Shown piece after piece: positions 21,640 to 33,308 of a stretch of DNA of 64,000 nucleotides. Source of the DNA: Eucommia ulmoides (taxonomy: Eukaryota; Streptophyta; Magnoliopsida; Garryales; Eucommiaceae). The notes beneath the pieces were generated by a model. The model was not told the DNA's origin. It did no database searches and saw nothing but the letters and a program-made list of their open reading frames with translations. The DNA is taken from the NCBI GenBank assembly GCA_016647705.1, contig CM028329.1, forward strand, positions 18,657,410-18,721,409. Reading direction: 5' to 3'. The position numbers and the translations under genes are program-made. Every line of letters begins with the position of its first letter. Positions within the stretch are counted from its first letter, which is position 1.

Positions 21640-23640
21640 CTTTTTCTAGCTAATTCAATTTAGGAAGGTTGAACTATTCTCCTTTTTTTGTTTTGTGGGA
21701 TGAGTTCCTTCAATTCCTTGCTAATTTCATTCGAGAGGGTTGAACTCTTTTCTCTCTCTCTTTTTTTTTTTTTTTTTTTTTGTTTTTTTGTTTTGTGAGA
21801 TGGGTTCATTAATTGAACTTTCTCTTTGTCCCTTGCTAATTCTGTTCAAGAGGGCTAAATTTTTCTTACTTTTTTGGATAAGTTCATTAACATAACGTTT
21901 TCTTTTCCTTGCTAATTCCATCTGGGAGGATTGAATTCTTCTCCCTTTTTTTTTTTTTTTTTTTTGGGGGGGGGGGGGGGGGGGCGAGTTCATTAATAGA
22001 ACTTTTTCTTTTTTCCTTGCTAATTTCATTCGGAAAGGCTGACGCTTTTCCCTTTCTTTGTTTTGTTTTGCGAGATGAGTTGATTAACTTAATTTTCCTT
22101 TTTTTCCTCGCTAATTTCATTCAAAAGGGCTAAACTCTTTTCCTTTTTTTTCTTGTTTTGTGGGATGGGCTCATTAACTTAACGTTTCCTCTCTGTTTTT
22201 CTTACTAATTCCATTCAGGAGGGATGAAATTTTTTTCTCTTTTTTTGTTTAGTAAGATGAGGTCATTAATTAAAAAAATTCTTTTTTTCTTGCTAATTCC
22301 ATTCGGGAGGGTTGAACTCTTCTTTGTTTTTTTTTATTTTGTAGGATGAGTTCATTAACTGAACTTTATCTTTTTTCCTTGCTAATTCCATTCGAGCAGA
22401 TTGAACTCTTCTCTCTTTTTTAGTTGTTTTGTGGGATGAGTTCATTAATTGAACTTTCCCTTTTTCCCTTGCTAATTCCATTTGGGAGGGCATAACGCTT
22501 CTCCCATTTTTTGTTTTTTTGTGGGATGAGTTCATGAACATATTTTGCTCTTTTTTCCTTGATACTTCTATTTGGGAGGGTTGAACTCTCCTTCCTTTTT
22601 TTCACTTTTTTTTTTTTTTTGAGGGATGAGTTCAACAACTGAACTTTCCTTTTTTCCTTGCTAAGTCCATTCGGGAGGGCTGAACTCTTCTCTTTTTTTT
22701 TTTTGTTTTGTGGGATGAATTCATTAACTGAACTTTCTCTTTTTTCCATACTAATTCCATTCAGGAGGATTGAACCATTCTCTCATTTTTTCGGTTTTGT
22801 TTTGTGGGATGAGCTCATTAACTGAACTTTTCCTTTTTTTTTTCTTGAGAATTCCATTTGGGAGGACTGAATTCTTCTCTTCTTTTTTTTCCTTTTTTTT
22901 TTTTTTTTGTGGGATGTGTTCATTAATTGAACTTTTTCTTTTTTCCTTTCTAATTCCATGCGGGAGGGTTGAACTCTTCTTCTTTCTTTTTTTGCCTTTT
23001 TTTTTTTGGTATGATGTGTTTTTTAATTGAACTTTCTCCTTTTCCTTCCTAATTTCGAGACGGCTGAACTTTTCTCCATTTTTTGTTTTGTAGGAAGAGT
23101 TCATTAGTTGAACTTTCTCCTTTTTTTTCTTGCTAATTCCATTTGAGATGGCTGAACTCTTCTTTCTTTTTTTGTTTTGTAGTATAAATTCATTTTACTG
23201 AACTTTCCGTTTTTTACTTACTAATTCCATTCAGGAGGGCTGAACTCTTTTTTTTTTTTTTTTTTTGTTATGTGGGATGAGTTCATTAACTGGACTTTTC
23301 TTTTTTCCTTGCTAATTCCATTCGGGAGTGTCGAACTCTTCTCCTTATTTTTTATTTTGTAGGATGAGTTCATTAACTGAACTTTCCATTTTTCCCTAGC
23401 TAATTCCATTCTAGAGGGATGAACTCTTTTTTTTTTTTTTTTTTTGTTTTGTAGGATGAGTTCATTTACTGGACTTTCCATTTTTTCTTTTTTTGTTTTG
23501 TTTTTTGGGACGAGTTCATTGACAGAACTTTCCCTTTTTTTCCTTGCTAATTCTATTCGCAAGGGTTGAACTCTTATTCTTTTTTTTGTTTTCTATTTGA
23601 TTAATTGAACTCTCTCTTTTTTTTCCCTAATTCCATTCGA
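21640..23640. repeat. T-rich minisatellite, about 90-bp period, roughly 20 units
   Basis: Each unit contains TTGCTAATTCCATTCGGGAG, GTTGAACTCTT, a poly-T tract, GTTTTGTGGGATGAGTTCAT and TAACTGAACTTTCC. The GAGTTCATTAA core recurs near 21870, 21990, 22350, 22440, 22630, 22720, 22812, 22918, 23279, 23365 and 23459. Because 90 is a multiple of three, lysine-rich frames stay open over stretches of the minus strand, but composition and decay argue against coding. The array sits between two direct repeats. Confidence 0.9.
21946..21984. repeat. Poly-T tract followed by a 19-base G run
   Basis: The T run is followed by 19 consecutive G (21966-21984) within one minisatellite unit; other units have only T there. 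It could form a G-quadruplex or be a homopolymer sequencing artefact. Confidence 0.85.
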
Positions 23641-23642
23641 GA

Positions 23643-23782
23643 AAAATCCACAGTACTCTCAGCTTTCAACACCTGTAAAACTTAAGAAAAATACTTGGGA
23701 TATCAGTGTGGTATTGGCCAAATACCCTTCGACGTGAAAGTAAGTTAATCAAAAAATGAATAATTTAGAATTGTTACTATCA

Positions 23783-23831
<49 letters not shown>

Positions 23832-24100
23832 AATTCATAAGTAATTCTCCATGATTTGAGGAAAATGGATATTCCTTTTAATTTGGGGAGTGAATATTTC
23901 CCTTAACTTCGAGAGAATAAATTAATCTAAATCTGATTATATTAATTGACCAATTCAAATATTATGCCATTATGAACCATAATTTATTGGTCCAAATTGA
24001 TAATCAATTATTCATCACACTTTATACGATATGGATTATTCCCATTTAAGTTCATTCCAGCATTCACTCACTAGGCCTTAATATACGATCTTACTGTGAC
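23643..24100 (+). repeat. Direct repeat, right copy, interrupted by hAT
   Basis: This matches 20966-21401, with an added (TA)n microsatellite at 23785-23828. It ends at ACTGTGAC (24093-24100) where the hAT element begins, and resumes at 26762. Confidence 0.7.
23785..23828. repeat. (TA)n microsatellite
   Basis: An uninterrupted TA run of about 22 dinucleotides inside the right direct repeat; the left copy has only a few TA steps at the same place. Confidence 0.95.
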
Positions 24101-24650
24101 TAGGGGTGTTCATCGGGTCAGGTGGGACTGGTTTTGGGTGGATCCAAGACCCTATCTGAAATCAATCGGGTAAGATTTTTCTAACCCATTGCGGACTAAT
24201 GTTATCAAATATCCAAAGTTGTCAAGTGATTTCGAATTCCAATCAGAAAACAGAAGATGAGATGAGTGATGAGATTCAAGAACTAGAAGGAAAAAAAACA
24301 CTATACATAGAAACAAAAACAAAAACAGAATCAAAAACGAAATAAACATACCCTGGTACCCAAAAGGCTAGAACTAATAGAAACAAAAACAAAAACGAAA
24401 ACACACTACACACACTGGCGGAAGAAGAAAATCAAATATATAAATATTGCAGTTCATATGTTTAATCGAACAGAAAAAGAGACGCACCTCAAGTTGTCAT
24501 CGTTGTAGCATCGTCAATAACCGTCCACAATCTATAGGCACGAATCTAAATGATTTAGACAATTAGGTTTCTCAAAACACTAGATCTAGATGGGAATCGA
24601 AAAAAATCAAAGATGTAAGAAGACAAATTGAAGAGGAAGAAAAAATTAAG

Positions 24651-25709
24651 ATGGTGATTGGTAACCGTTTCGTTCCCATAAATTCCCATCTCATTCCCAG
24701 ATTTTTATTGGGTACAGCGTTTGGTAACCTATTTCACTTTTTTGTTTCCGTTTTCATTCCATTTCAAAGTGAGAATTGTGCCCACTTTTTTATATAGGCT
24801 TGAGAAACCAAAAAAAAAGTTGTGTCCAAGATTTCCCATCCCATTCCCAGCCTAAAAAAGGGACACGACCGTCATTTTCAAAATTGATAGTGAGATAAGT
24901 TGTAAGCTCTCTCTTTTATTTATTTTTTATCTTTTTCTCTTTTCCTCTTCTTCACGAGCTTCGCGTCGATTCATCTGCTCAGATTTCGATTTCAAAATCG
25001 AAATGTTCTTCGTCGTCTGCGTGTTCGCCGTGTTCGTCGTCTGCGTGCTCAGGTTTCGATTTCGTTGTCTTCGTCCGCTCCTTCGTCTGCTTCTGCTTCT
25101 TCGTCGTCTTCGTCGTCTTAACAAATTGAAATGGGGTTTTGAAATCAAAATCGAAATAGGGGGTTTCGATTCGATTTCGTCTGGTTTTGATTCGATTTCT
25201 TCTGGTTTCGATTCAAAATCGATTTTGATTTAGTGTATTTCGATTTCGATTTAGGGTATTTCGATTTCGATTTCGTCGATTTCAATTAGGGTTTCGATTT
25301 CGATTCCTATTGGGGTCTCGATTGCGATTTCGATTAGGGTTTTGATTGGGGTTTCGATTAAGGTTTAGAATTTCGATTTCGATTGAGGTTTAAGATTTTG
25401 ATTTCGATTGGGATTTAGGGTTCAATTGCTTGGTGATTTCTTGATGAAATCTTGATTGTGGTTTAGGGTTTGATTTCTTGATTTTGGTTGTTCGATTGCT
25501 TGATGATTTCTTTATTGTAGTTTAGGGTTTGTTCTTGATTTCTAAGACCAAAATAGATTATGTCGTTACCAAACGCGATTATGTTCCCAAATCAAAATAG
25601 AATTATGTCGCAATTCTGCTCCCAAAAATAAAACAAAATTCTTATCTCATCTCATCCCATTCTCATCTCACTGTATGAAATGGACACAAAACGGTTACCA
25701 AACGGGCCC
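24651..25709. mobile_element. MITE-like element copy 1 (GGTAACC termini)
   Basis: The left end reads TTGGTAACCGTTTCGTTCCC and the right end CGGTTACCAAACGGGCCC, an inverted repeat of roughly 18 bp with a degraded left tip. Sub-terminal CATCCCATTCCCA-type repeats occur on both sides. Possible target duplication TAAG. The core is arginine-codon rich and then has a TTCGATTTCGAT minisatellite (about 25140-25530). There is no transposase. Superfamily is unsettled; the short duplication does not decide it. Confidence 0.7.
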
Positions 25710-25854
25710 TAAGGAATCAAAAAATAAGAATTGAACTGAAGATTCATTGAAGAAGAATCACAGAAAATAAACAATCGAAGTCGAAATGGAAGAAGATTGA
25801 AGATGAACTAAAGAGGGAAGCAGCAAAGTTGCGAAGAGAACTAGAGAAGTGAAG

Positions 25855-26502
25855 GTGGCGTTTGGTAACCGTTTCTATTTCCATTCCAGCAGTGGGATGG
25901 GAATGGGATAAGATGGGATGGGAATTTTGTTTCCTTCTTGAGAGTAGAATCGCGTTTGGTAACGATAATTTTATTTTTGTTTTGGGAAGAGAATCGCGTT
26001 TAGTAACGATTTTATCCTAAAATCAATTTTATTTTTTTTTAGATTTTATTTTTTTTGGCTGGACGGCATGCGGTGGCAGCGGCGCCGGTGACGTTGACGG
26101 GGGCGACAGCGGCAGCGACGGGGGTGACGGTGCCAGACGGCCGGAAGGTGGACGAAAAGTTGCCAGCGGCGGCAGTGGGCGGTCAGCATTGCCGGAGGTG
26201 ACCAGCGACGGTCGCCGGAGATGGCCGACGGACGGCGACGGCGACGGACAGTGGCCGGCGGCGACGGACGGTGGTGGCCGACGGATGAACAATAAAAAAT
26301 GATTTTGGAAATGGAATGAGAATTATGAGAAACAACTTTTTTTTGTTTCTCATTTTTTAAGAAAAAAATGGGCACAATTCTCAAATGGAAATGGAATGAA
26401 AACAAAAACAAAAATTATCAAACGCTATTTCCAAACAGAATTCTCAAAAATCTGGGAATAGAATAAAAAATTCTGGAATGGAAACGGTTACCAAACGGGG
26501 CC
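25855..26502. mobile_element. MITE-like element copy 2, GC-rich core
   Basis: Ends GTGGCGTTTGGTAACCG and GGTTACCAAACGGGGCC are inverted and match copies 1 and 3. GAAG flanks both sides. The core at 26055-26285 is strongly GC-rich (GGCGACGG/GGCGGC runs) in an otherwise AT-rich region and resembles, inverted, the core of the copy at 40390. Proline- and arginine-rich frames over the core are composition effects. Confidence 0.72.
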
Positions 26503-26784
26503 GAAGGCGACGAACGGATGAAGTGAACTAAAACTCTAAAAGTGAGAAAAACCCTAATAAACGTGTATTTAAGGCATTTTTCGCGAATGGGTCGAGTGAT
26601 AACGGTTTTGGTATGACGAAACCCATTATCCGACCATATACCCAAAATATTGATCAATTGAAACCCGTATTTCGACCCATCTCACATATACAAATTTGGC
26701 AGGCCAAGTCAATCGGGTTTTCGCGTCTGGACCGGGTATTTCGGGTCTTTGAACACCCCTAACTGTGACTTTTACCCTTATCAC

Positions 26785-27181
26785 CCTTCCATATGGACCC
26801 GGATGATCTTAAAAGGGGTTTTGACTTTCAAACTCCTTTTAGCGGCACAAAACTTGTTGGACGACATTCTAAAGGGTGTGTTTGTATTTGTTTCCTTTTT
26901 CAAAAGAAACTATTGTTTTTGTTTCTTTTTCAAAAGAAATCAGAAAAAGAAAATCAAAAACTTCGAACAGGTATAGCATATCATAGATTCAGAGTCCAGT
27001 TGAATTTGTAAAGTCATTTCTCTAGAACAGATTTGGATAAATGTACTCCCAAAACTATGATCCAAATCATCAAAATATAACAAATATCCATTCTACAAAA
27101 AGGTACTAAGTTCTCTCTCTAACTACACACACCCACACACGGAAAAAAAAAAAGAAGAAGAAAATGCTTCCAATCAAGGTA
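26785..27181. other. Spacer and probable 3' untranslated region of the MBD gene
   Basis: Beyond the end of the direct repeat there is AT-rich sequence with two CTTTTTCAAAAGAAA repeats at 26899-26940. The part next to 27181 should be the minus-strand 3' UTR; no polyadenylation signal could be assigned with confidence. Confidence 0.4.
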
Positions 27182-27430
27182 TCACCCAATCAAGGTATCA
27201 CTCTTTGCTTGCTGTGTGATATGCGAAAAAACAGTAGCCCATTCTTCCTTACTTGATTCCGGTACTTTTTCATCACCAACAATAGGACTCCACTTTTGAT
27301 CTGGCCCGTCCGTCAAAACCCATACAACCTCGTTTGGTGGGTGTTTGAAATCAAAGTTGATAGGAGCCATCTTCTTCTTCTTCTTTGAGCTTGAATTCTT
27401 CTGTCCATGAGTCCCGGGACTCTCAGAAGG
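27182..27430 (-). CDS. MBD protein gene, terminal exon (C-terminal domain)
   Basis: The exon begins after the acceptor TCTTACAG and ends at the TGA at 27182-27184, giving 82 codons. It encodes PSESPGTHGQK, a Lys-rich run, then INFDFKHPPNEVVWVLTDG and EEWATVFSHITQQ. The PP.EV.WVL pattern resembles the C-terminal (StkyC-type) domain of plant MBD7-like proteins, which I recall as a docking site for small alpha-crystallin-domain partners. It enters in phase 0, matching the exon at 27566-27679. The domain name rests on remembered resemblance; the exon itself is well supported. Confidence 0.82.
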   Translation of the reverse strand, partial: PSESPGTHGQKNSSSKKKKKMAPINFDFKHPPNEVVWVLTDGPDQKWSPIVGDEKVPESSKEEWATVFSHITQQAKSDTLIG

Positions 27431-27565
27431 CTGTAAGACAGCAATATAGATAATGCTTCATTATTCAAACGAAAAAAAAAAATGGAAAGAGGGAGGATAA
27501 ATGGTCCTTTATAGTGGCATTTTTGTTTTTTTAATTGAAAAATGCTCAAAAATACATGCACTAAC

Positions 27566-27679
27566 CATAGCATCAGTATCAGAATTTGCCTTCTTCTTCC
27601 GTCTGCTTCCTGTTTCGAGGAAGTGAAGCACTTCGTTCTTCGATCGGAATTGGTGTCCTGTTACTGGTTCAATGTAATA
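27566..27679 (-). CDS. MBD protein gene, exon with C-terminal half of a methyl-CpG-binding domain
   Basis: Acceptor ATCTTGCAG precedes 27679 and donor GTTAGT follows 27566. The 114-bp exon is phase 0 at both ends. It encodes YYIEPVTGHQFRSKNEVLHF and LETGSRRKKK. The YY.EP.TG..FRSK.EV..FL signature is the second half of a plant MBD, which binds methylated CpG in chromatin. It completes the domain begun in the exon at 33309-33438, and is equally phase-compatible with the exon at 59920. Confidence 0.88.
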
Positions 27680-28560
27680 CTGCAAGATACAGAAGATTGC
27701 ACTGTTCATATGTATCGCGTTATAAGGTACTTTGTTCGTTTTAAATTTTAATTAATCAAGATCGGCACTAAACAGTAATGAAAATGCCCAGCTGTTGAAA
27801 ATCTTCCTCAGGTTGGGCCCGAAAAATGAGAACATAGAAGATTGTTGAGGATACAATCAAGGAGTTTCCAAATGCGATCCTTTAAGTGGAGCTTTTGTTT
27901 AGTGTTTCTGCTTGTGGTTTTTTGTTTCAGATCCAGAAAACTTAGAACGGACACAGAAATCAAGAAAACAAAATGTGTTGTTATGTTCCAAAGAATTATC
28001 TTTTCTTGAATAGAAAAGAAAAACAGCAAACAGACATGAAACAAAAGCCACCTAAAGTACTAAAAAAGGAATGAAGACACAAAACCTCCAGCCAACACTT
28101 CACGTTCAATTCAAGTTAGAAGAATACTCGGGTCATCATCAGACAAAACATATGTCATGGTAAATGAAGAGGTTCTCCCACATGTCAATGAAACTATAGG
28201 GATTTAAACAATTTTATCATTACATGCAAAAGAAGAAACGAAGGAAAATGGAGTAAAACCATAAAACTAGGACTTCTAGAGTATATCCCAATGCCTCTTG
28301 GAACTTGTTCGCTATGCATAGACTTCTATTCATATCAAGAAAGAGGAAGCTATCGCAATTAGTATTTTTATATCAGCACAGCTTTGGGGAAGCAGAGGGC
28401 TGATGGGACCAATAACAAAACTTGATTATGACACGTTAGCTTCCCATTTACCAATAAAAATTGAACTCTTATATAAGTAAAACTTTTACTGAAGAATTAC
28501 TTTTGAATTGCCATATCAAGCGTCAGAGAATGGAACTATGCAATGTTTCAAACATGACAA
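27680..28560. other. Intron of the MBD gene, proximal part
   Basis: No repeat or frame of note is seen. It is AT-rich and fits intron sequence between the exons at 33309 and 27679. Confidence 0.5.
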
Positions 28561-29045
28561 CAAATCAATAAGAGAGAGAGAGAGGTCATAAGTTAATGCA
28601 GTCTAATCAATATCTCACTCACTCTCCAAAGACACTTTGAGAGAGGAGCATTGCCCCTACGCTTATATATAGCTCAAGATGAGGTAACACAAGCAATGTG
28701 GAATTCAACACACCCCTCGCGCGCAGGGTAGACTTTGTCAAACCATTGTGAACGGTTATTGAGGTGGGATTCAACACACCCCCTCACGCGTAGGGTGAAC
28801 TTTGTCAAACCACTGCGAGCACATATCCAGGGGGCCCAACATCAAACAAGAGAGCCATATAGAAAGCCAAGGGGCCCAGCTCTCAAAAGAAGCCTTGACT
28901 GAGGAGGATTGTCCTTTGACTTCTATATAGCTCAGGATGAGGTAACACAAGACACATGGGATTCAACACATCCCCTCACACGCAAGGTGGACTTTGTCAA
29001 ACCACTGCAAATGGATGTCGGGGTGGGATTCAGCAGTATTTAGGA
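28560..29045 (-). mobile_element. Degraded Ty1-copia LTR remnant with internal duplication
   Basis: The phrase GATTCAACACACCCCCTCAC, then CGCAGGGT and ACTTTGTCAAACCA, recurs at about 28708, 28768 and 28960. A TATATATAAGC box reads on the minus strand near 28665. GAGGTAACACAAG recurs at 28681 and 28939. This is typical of plant copia LTRs as I know them, but borders and target duplication could not be fixed. Confidence 0.45.
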
Positions 29046-29489
29046 TTTCTCAGATTGTTCTGCTTATTACAAAGCAAGGGGGAGACTGGCCGTTGGAGAT
29101 GATCCATCTCATTCTTTCAATATTCTCCTTAAATTTAACATGAAGAGCAAATATGGATGGGAAATTTCCTGGGCTGTTCTTCCAATTTTCATTTTTCCCC
29201 CATCCTGCACCACCGGCAACCAAAAACACACACCAAAAAGAGCAAAACCAAAATGCAACCTTAGTTGTGTCGCTCCCACGCCACCACCATCGATCATTTC
29301 CAAATTAAGATCACTCGTCCAGCCACAACCATCATCTTGCAAAACTTGTTCAGCCAAGCCAGCAGCAGATCAAACTCAAGATGACCAGATCGCGCCACAA
29401 TCGCAACCTTCCAGCCTTCGCTGACCACCCTACAACTTCCAGCAACTCTAGTCCACTCTCGCCGCCCATCATCGGGTCTAGTCCAGCCT

Positions 29490-30165
29490 CCAGCCACCCT
29501 CACCAGACATATCCAACCTCCTGCAACCCTCTAAGGTATTGTTCCAGTATTGTTCTTTTAACAGAAACCCTCTAATGGTATCTTTACCTGTCTAAACCCT
29601 AATATGTAGTTTTCATTCCTTTCAAACAAAGTAGTAATAATAATGAAAAAAATAAAAACAGGAGAGAGAGATAGAGATGCCTCTTCCGTTATTTAAGTTT
29701 CACTCATTATGCTTTTGTTTCCCTTGTTCCTCGTTTTAATTCATTTATGTTCTAGTCATTGATATTCCATTGAGGTTGGCCTGTTCGTTATGTCTTCAGC
29801 AGAGGGTCTCCACCTATCACAAGTCCAAAGTTGAATAGTATTAGTACCACTCCCATAGTTGTTGATGTAGTGCCCATAGATGGCTGATAGAGTCTCTCCA
29901 GCTACCGGATTGAAAAAGAATGTATTCCTATCTGATGCGCAGTATTCCACATTTCTGCAATATAAGGTATCGCGTCAAGCATCGTTCTTCGTTGCTTCAC
30001 TCACTCAGATAATCCTACAGTTTGTCTCTCTCTTAGTTTCTCTAGTTCTAAACCATGCATAATACTTCCTACTGCTAGTAATCATCTGTCAATCATCAAT
30101 CACTTTAGCAGATGGTTCAACAACTTTTGCCACGACTAGAAAGCACCGACACTACCAACACTAGA
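29490..30165 (+). repeat. Tandem duplication unit A (copia-derived)
   Basis: It aligns with 30210-30890 at an offset of about 722-727 bp. Shared landmarks are ATATCCA(A/G)CCTC, GGCAACCCTCTAAGGTATTG, TATGTCTTCAGCAG and TTCTAAACCATG. Around 29880-30010 the plus strand reads FLSDAQYSTFLQYK, then QASFFVASLTQ, resembling the segment before protease in Ty1-copia polyproteins. Confidence 0.6.
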
Positions 30166-30209
30166 GGCAATGATACGTGTCTTGCGTCGGGATTTATCCT
30201 TCTTTTTTT

Positions 30210-30890
30210 TTTCAGCAACCCTTGCCAGACATATCCAGCCTCTGGCAACCCTCTAAGGTATTGATCCAGTATTGGTCCTTTGACAACAATCTTTCCATAA
30301 CCCCTAGTATGCAGTTTTCATTCCTTGAAAAAAAAAAAAAGGAAAAGAGAGAGAGTCCTCTTTCTGTTATTTAAGTTTCATTCAAAATGTTTCTTTGTTT
30401 CCCTTGTTACTCGTTTTGATTTATTTATGTTGTCGTTATGTTATCCTGCTGAGGTCAACCTGCTCATTATGTCTTCAGCAGTGCGTCTCTGCCTCCACCT
30501 TTTATTAATTTGAATAGGATTAGTACCCCTGCATCTTTGTCAATGTAGTGCCCTTTGATCAGGGTGATTCGGTTCTGCTGTTTCTGGAGTGAAAGAGAAT
30601 GCATTCCTATCCGATGCAGAGTATTCTACGTTGCTACGACATAAGGCATCGAATCAAGCATCATTCTCCGTTACTTCTTTCACTCAGGTAATCCCACAGT
30701 TTGCCTTTCTCTTGGTTTTTCTAGTTCTAAACATGGACCATGTGTTCTGCTGCAACTAATCATATGTTAGGTATCTATCAAATTTTTATTTACCATCACT
30801 CTTCCTCCTCTTTGCCTCTTGACACTAGCAGACGGTTCATGGTACAACAACTTCTACCAAGAACTAGGAAGCACCAACACTATGCACCGA
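30210..30890 (+). repeat. Tandem duplication unit B (copia-derived)
   Basis: Diverged copy of unit A. The copia-like stretch here reads AFLSDAEYSTLLRHK, then NQASFSVTSFTQ near 30600-30690. Both copies lack a protease or RT nearby, so they are fragments. Confidence 0.6.
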
Positions 30891-33308
30891 CAAGCCTCTG
30901 ACACATTTCCAGACGTCTCTACCTCTTTAACTATGTCGTTATGTATCCATTTTATCAGAATTCACACATTTCCAACATGCAAGAGGGTCATGTCGGACAC
31001 ACTGGAGGGTCGTGTCTACTTTTTTTGTGGGGAAGCTCGCTTTGCAATTAGTGGGGGGTTGATTTGTAATGCCGTGTTAAAAACTCAAATGTATTTACTA
31101 GGTCACTATACTTTGCTTTTTAAACTAAATCTACCGACGACCTGCCTGCCCCATCCAAACTATACCCTAAGCAGCTCTTGGTTAAATTGCTGTTTGTCGC
31201 TACTTCTGCCTTTTTTGTTGTTTCCCCATTTTTTCCTGGACGAAAAGTTTAATCGAGTTGCTGGTTGCAAAATTGGACAAGAAGCCAAATAAGTTTCTAG
31301 AATTTGGGTTATTCAAGTGGTAACGACTGATGTGTAAAACTAAGTAAAAATATCCACACACATTTTTGGACTCCATGTTTTGTGACCTAGTTTAGAAAAA
31401 CATTTGGGTTGTTCACCATTTACCTCCCCCATTATTTTGTCAAAAACCACATGCTCCACATGTCATTCGCAAAATACCTGTAACCCCTTGTCATTTTGGT
31501 CAAACAGCATTTAGCCATGGACAACCTGACTAACAGAAGTGATGATCTCCCTGCGCTTCCAATTGTAATCAAGTCCAACTAGCTCCCTAGAGAGCAGACT
31601 CGTACATATCACCTAATAAAATCGGGACCACAGAGAGTTTGTGGCAGGGAGGCTGTGACCAAGTGTTAACTAAGGGGGCAATGCTAACAGCCTGCTCACG
31701 TCTCAAAGCATGGTGGAGTCAACTGACCTTGGCAAGAAGACACTACCTCAAATTTGTACTCTAGACGTGACAAAACCTAAACCAAGGGTTCCTATCATGT
31801 CAAAATCCAGTCACTTCTAAATTTATCAAAAATGGGTAACCCTGGACTCGGGGGACACACATTAGGGCCATGGCCACACCACTAGATTTTGAGAAAGTTC
31901 TTTTCTTGCCCAACATTTTAAAGTTATGTTCAGAAGTGACACCTTCTAATAGTTGCATACTCTTATGTCTTCTTGAACTTCTGTGTTTTATTCTTTATTT
32001 TACTTTCCCTAATCCGCCTAAACTATCAATAGAAGTAGGTCCATTTCTCGCACTTCAACCTCACCTAATACTACCAACTCCTAGGACATTGTACCCCAAG
32101 TCTCCCTCCCTCCTCCTACACAGCTTACTCTGCGTCCATAATGGGCAGCTTGTCCCAAAATTAATAGAAAACAGTTCGAATATTTTCTAACTATAAACAC
32201 AACTTATGCCAGAGTTGTATTCCAGAAAGCTTGCAATCGCCTAAAGAAACATTATTTTTCCAAAACTAAATAGATATGAAAAATCTGACCAAGTTCCCAA
32301 GTATTATAGAATACCATATGCCCATTAAGAATACAATATCAATAAGTTCACATGCATCAAATGGAATAAATGGGTTGTGTTCATTGAATGTAAAAATAAA
32401 AAGGAAGAGAGAGAGAAGTGGTGGTTGGCCAGAGCAGAAGAAGAAACAGAGGAAAAAGATGATAAAAACGGAAAAAAAATATGTTTTGGCCCTTAAAAGT
32501 TTGGGTGACTTTTTAAATAGACCCCATTAAATTAGGTGGAGGAAAATAACAAAATTGCCCTTAATTTTGAAGTGAAATGACACAATTACCCTTAATTCTG
32601 TTAAATTTTTGCACTTAAGTACAGGGGTATAACTGCTGCGGAAATACCATAGGGGTGTAAAGTGCACCTAGGTCAAACCACAGGGGTGTAAAATGTAATT
32701 AACCCTAAATTTAAAACTAGCAGCCCATAATAGCCTTCACAGCTTTTATCTCACTAGTTGCAATGTCCTAGCGTCATTTTCAAAGCAATAATGTTTTAAG
32801 CATTGCCGAAAAGGTTTAAGGCACACTATGATTGTCCCTCACAAAATCAAGACATATCAAATTTATTTTCGAGATGCTAGAAGAGGAGGAAAAAGATAAT
32901 GAATTTCTTTCTCTTTCTTTTTTTAATTGTATATATAAAATTCACGTTTTCACATGGAGAAACAAAACTCCCAAATATTCCTTAATCCCCTTTCCAGTTT
33001 ATCCTCAAAACGCCAATTATTCATTGACTTCCCCCTAAATTGAACCCCAAATACTACTACACATCTGTACAAAGTAGAAAAGGCAGTCAGAATTTTTGAC
33101 CTCAAACTCATCAAATTCAAATTATATATTTGCATTAACTGTGCTTATGTGTATATACATATCTGAATGTGAAACATAGAAATTTCATGAATAATTGAAT
33201 TGCTTTACTACACGAAAGCCCTAATAGCAACTCTTAGACCAAAATCAACAGTTCAGGAGCAGTATTTATAGGCCATAAAAACAACTGAGAAAGTAAAAGA
33301 TATATTAC
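30891..33308. other. Intronic or intergenic sequence with one TE-end-like patch
   Basis: Frames of 157 codons (30819-31292) and 106 codons (31870-32190) match nothing known. At 32490-32705 the text AGGGGTGTAAAGTGCACC and ACAGGGGTGTAAAATG repeats in a way seen at ends of some plant transposons, but no partner end was found. Confidence 0.4.

Larger units (their letters stand above)
24101..26761. mobile_element. Non-autonomous hAT-superfamily element carrying two MITE-like insertions
   Basis: Terminal inverted repeats are TAGGGGTGTTCA at 24101-24112 and TGAACACCCCTA at 26750-26761. An exact 8-bp duplication ACTGTGAC lies at 24093-24100 and 26762-26769. Twelve-base TIRs and 8-bp target duplications are the hAT hallmark. 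No transposase is present. Without the nested elements at 24651-25709 and 25855-26502 the element would be about 950 bp. Confidence 0.9.

Noticed and set aside
21727..23562. Several lysine-rich frames with a repeating MELARKK/MNSS pattern
   Set aside because: They are translations of the 90-bp T-rich minisatellite; different units are open in different frames and none has a conserved start or stop.
24927..25233. Arg-rich and Phe/Leu-rich frames on both strands
   Set aside because: They come from simple repeats within the core of MITE copy 1.
26029..26411. Pro- and Arg-rich frames
   Set aside because: GC-rich MITE core read in two frames; no domain.
30819..31292. 157-codon plus-strand frame
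   Set aside because: It begins within the copia-derived duplication and continues into unrelated sequence; no recognisable motif.
31870..32190. 106-codon plus-strand frame
   Set aside because: No motif, no splice or promoter support, and AT-biased composition.
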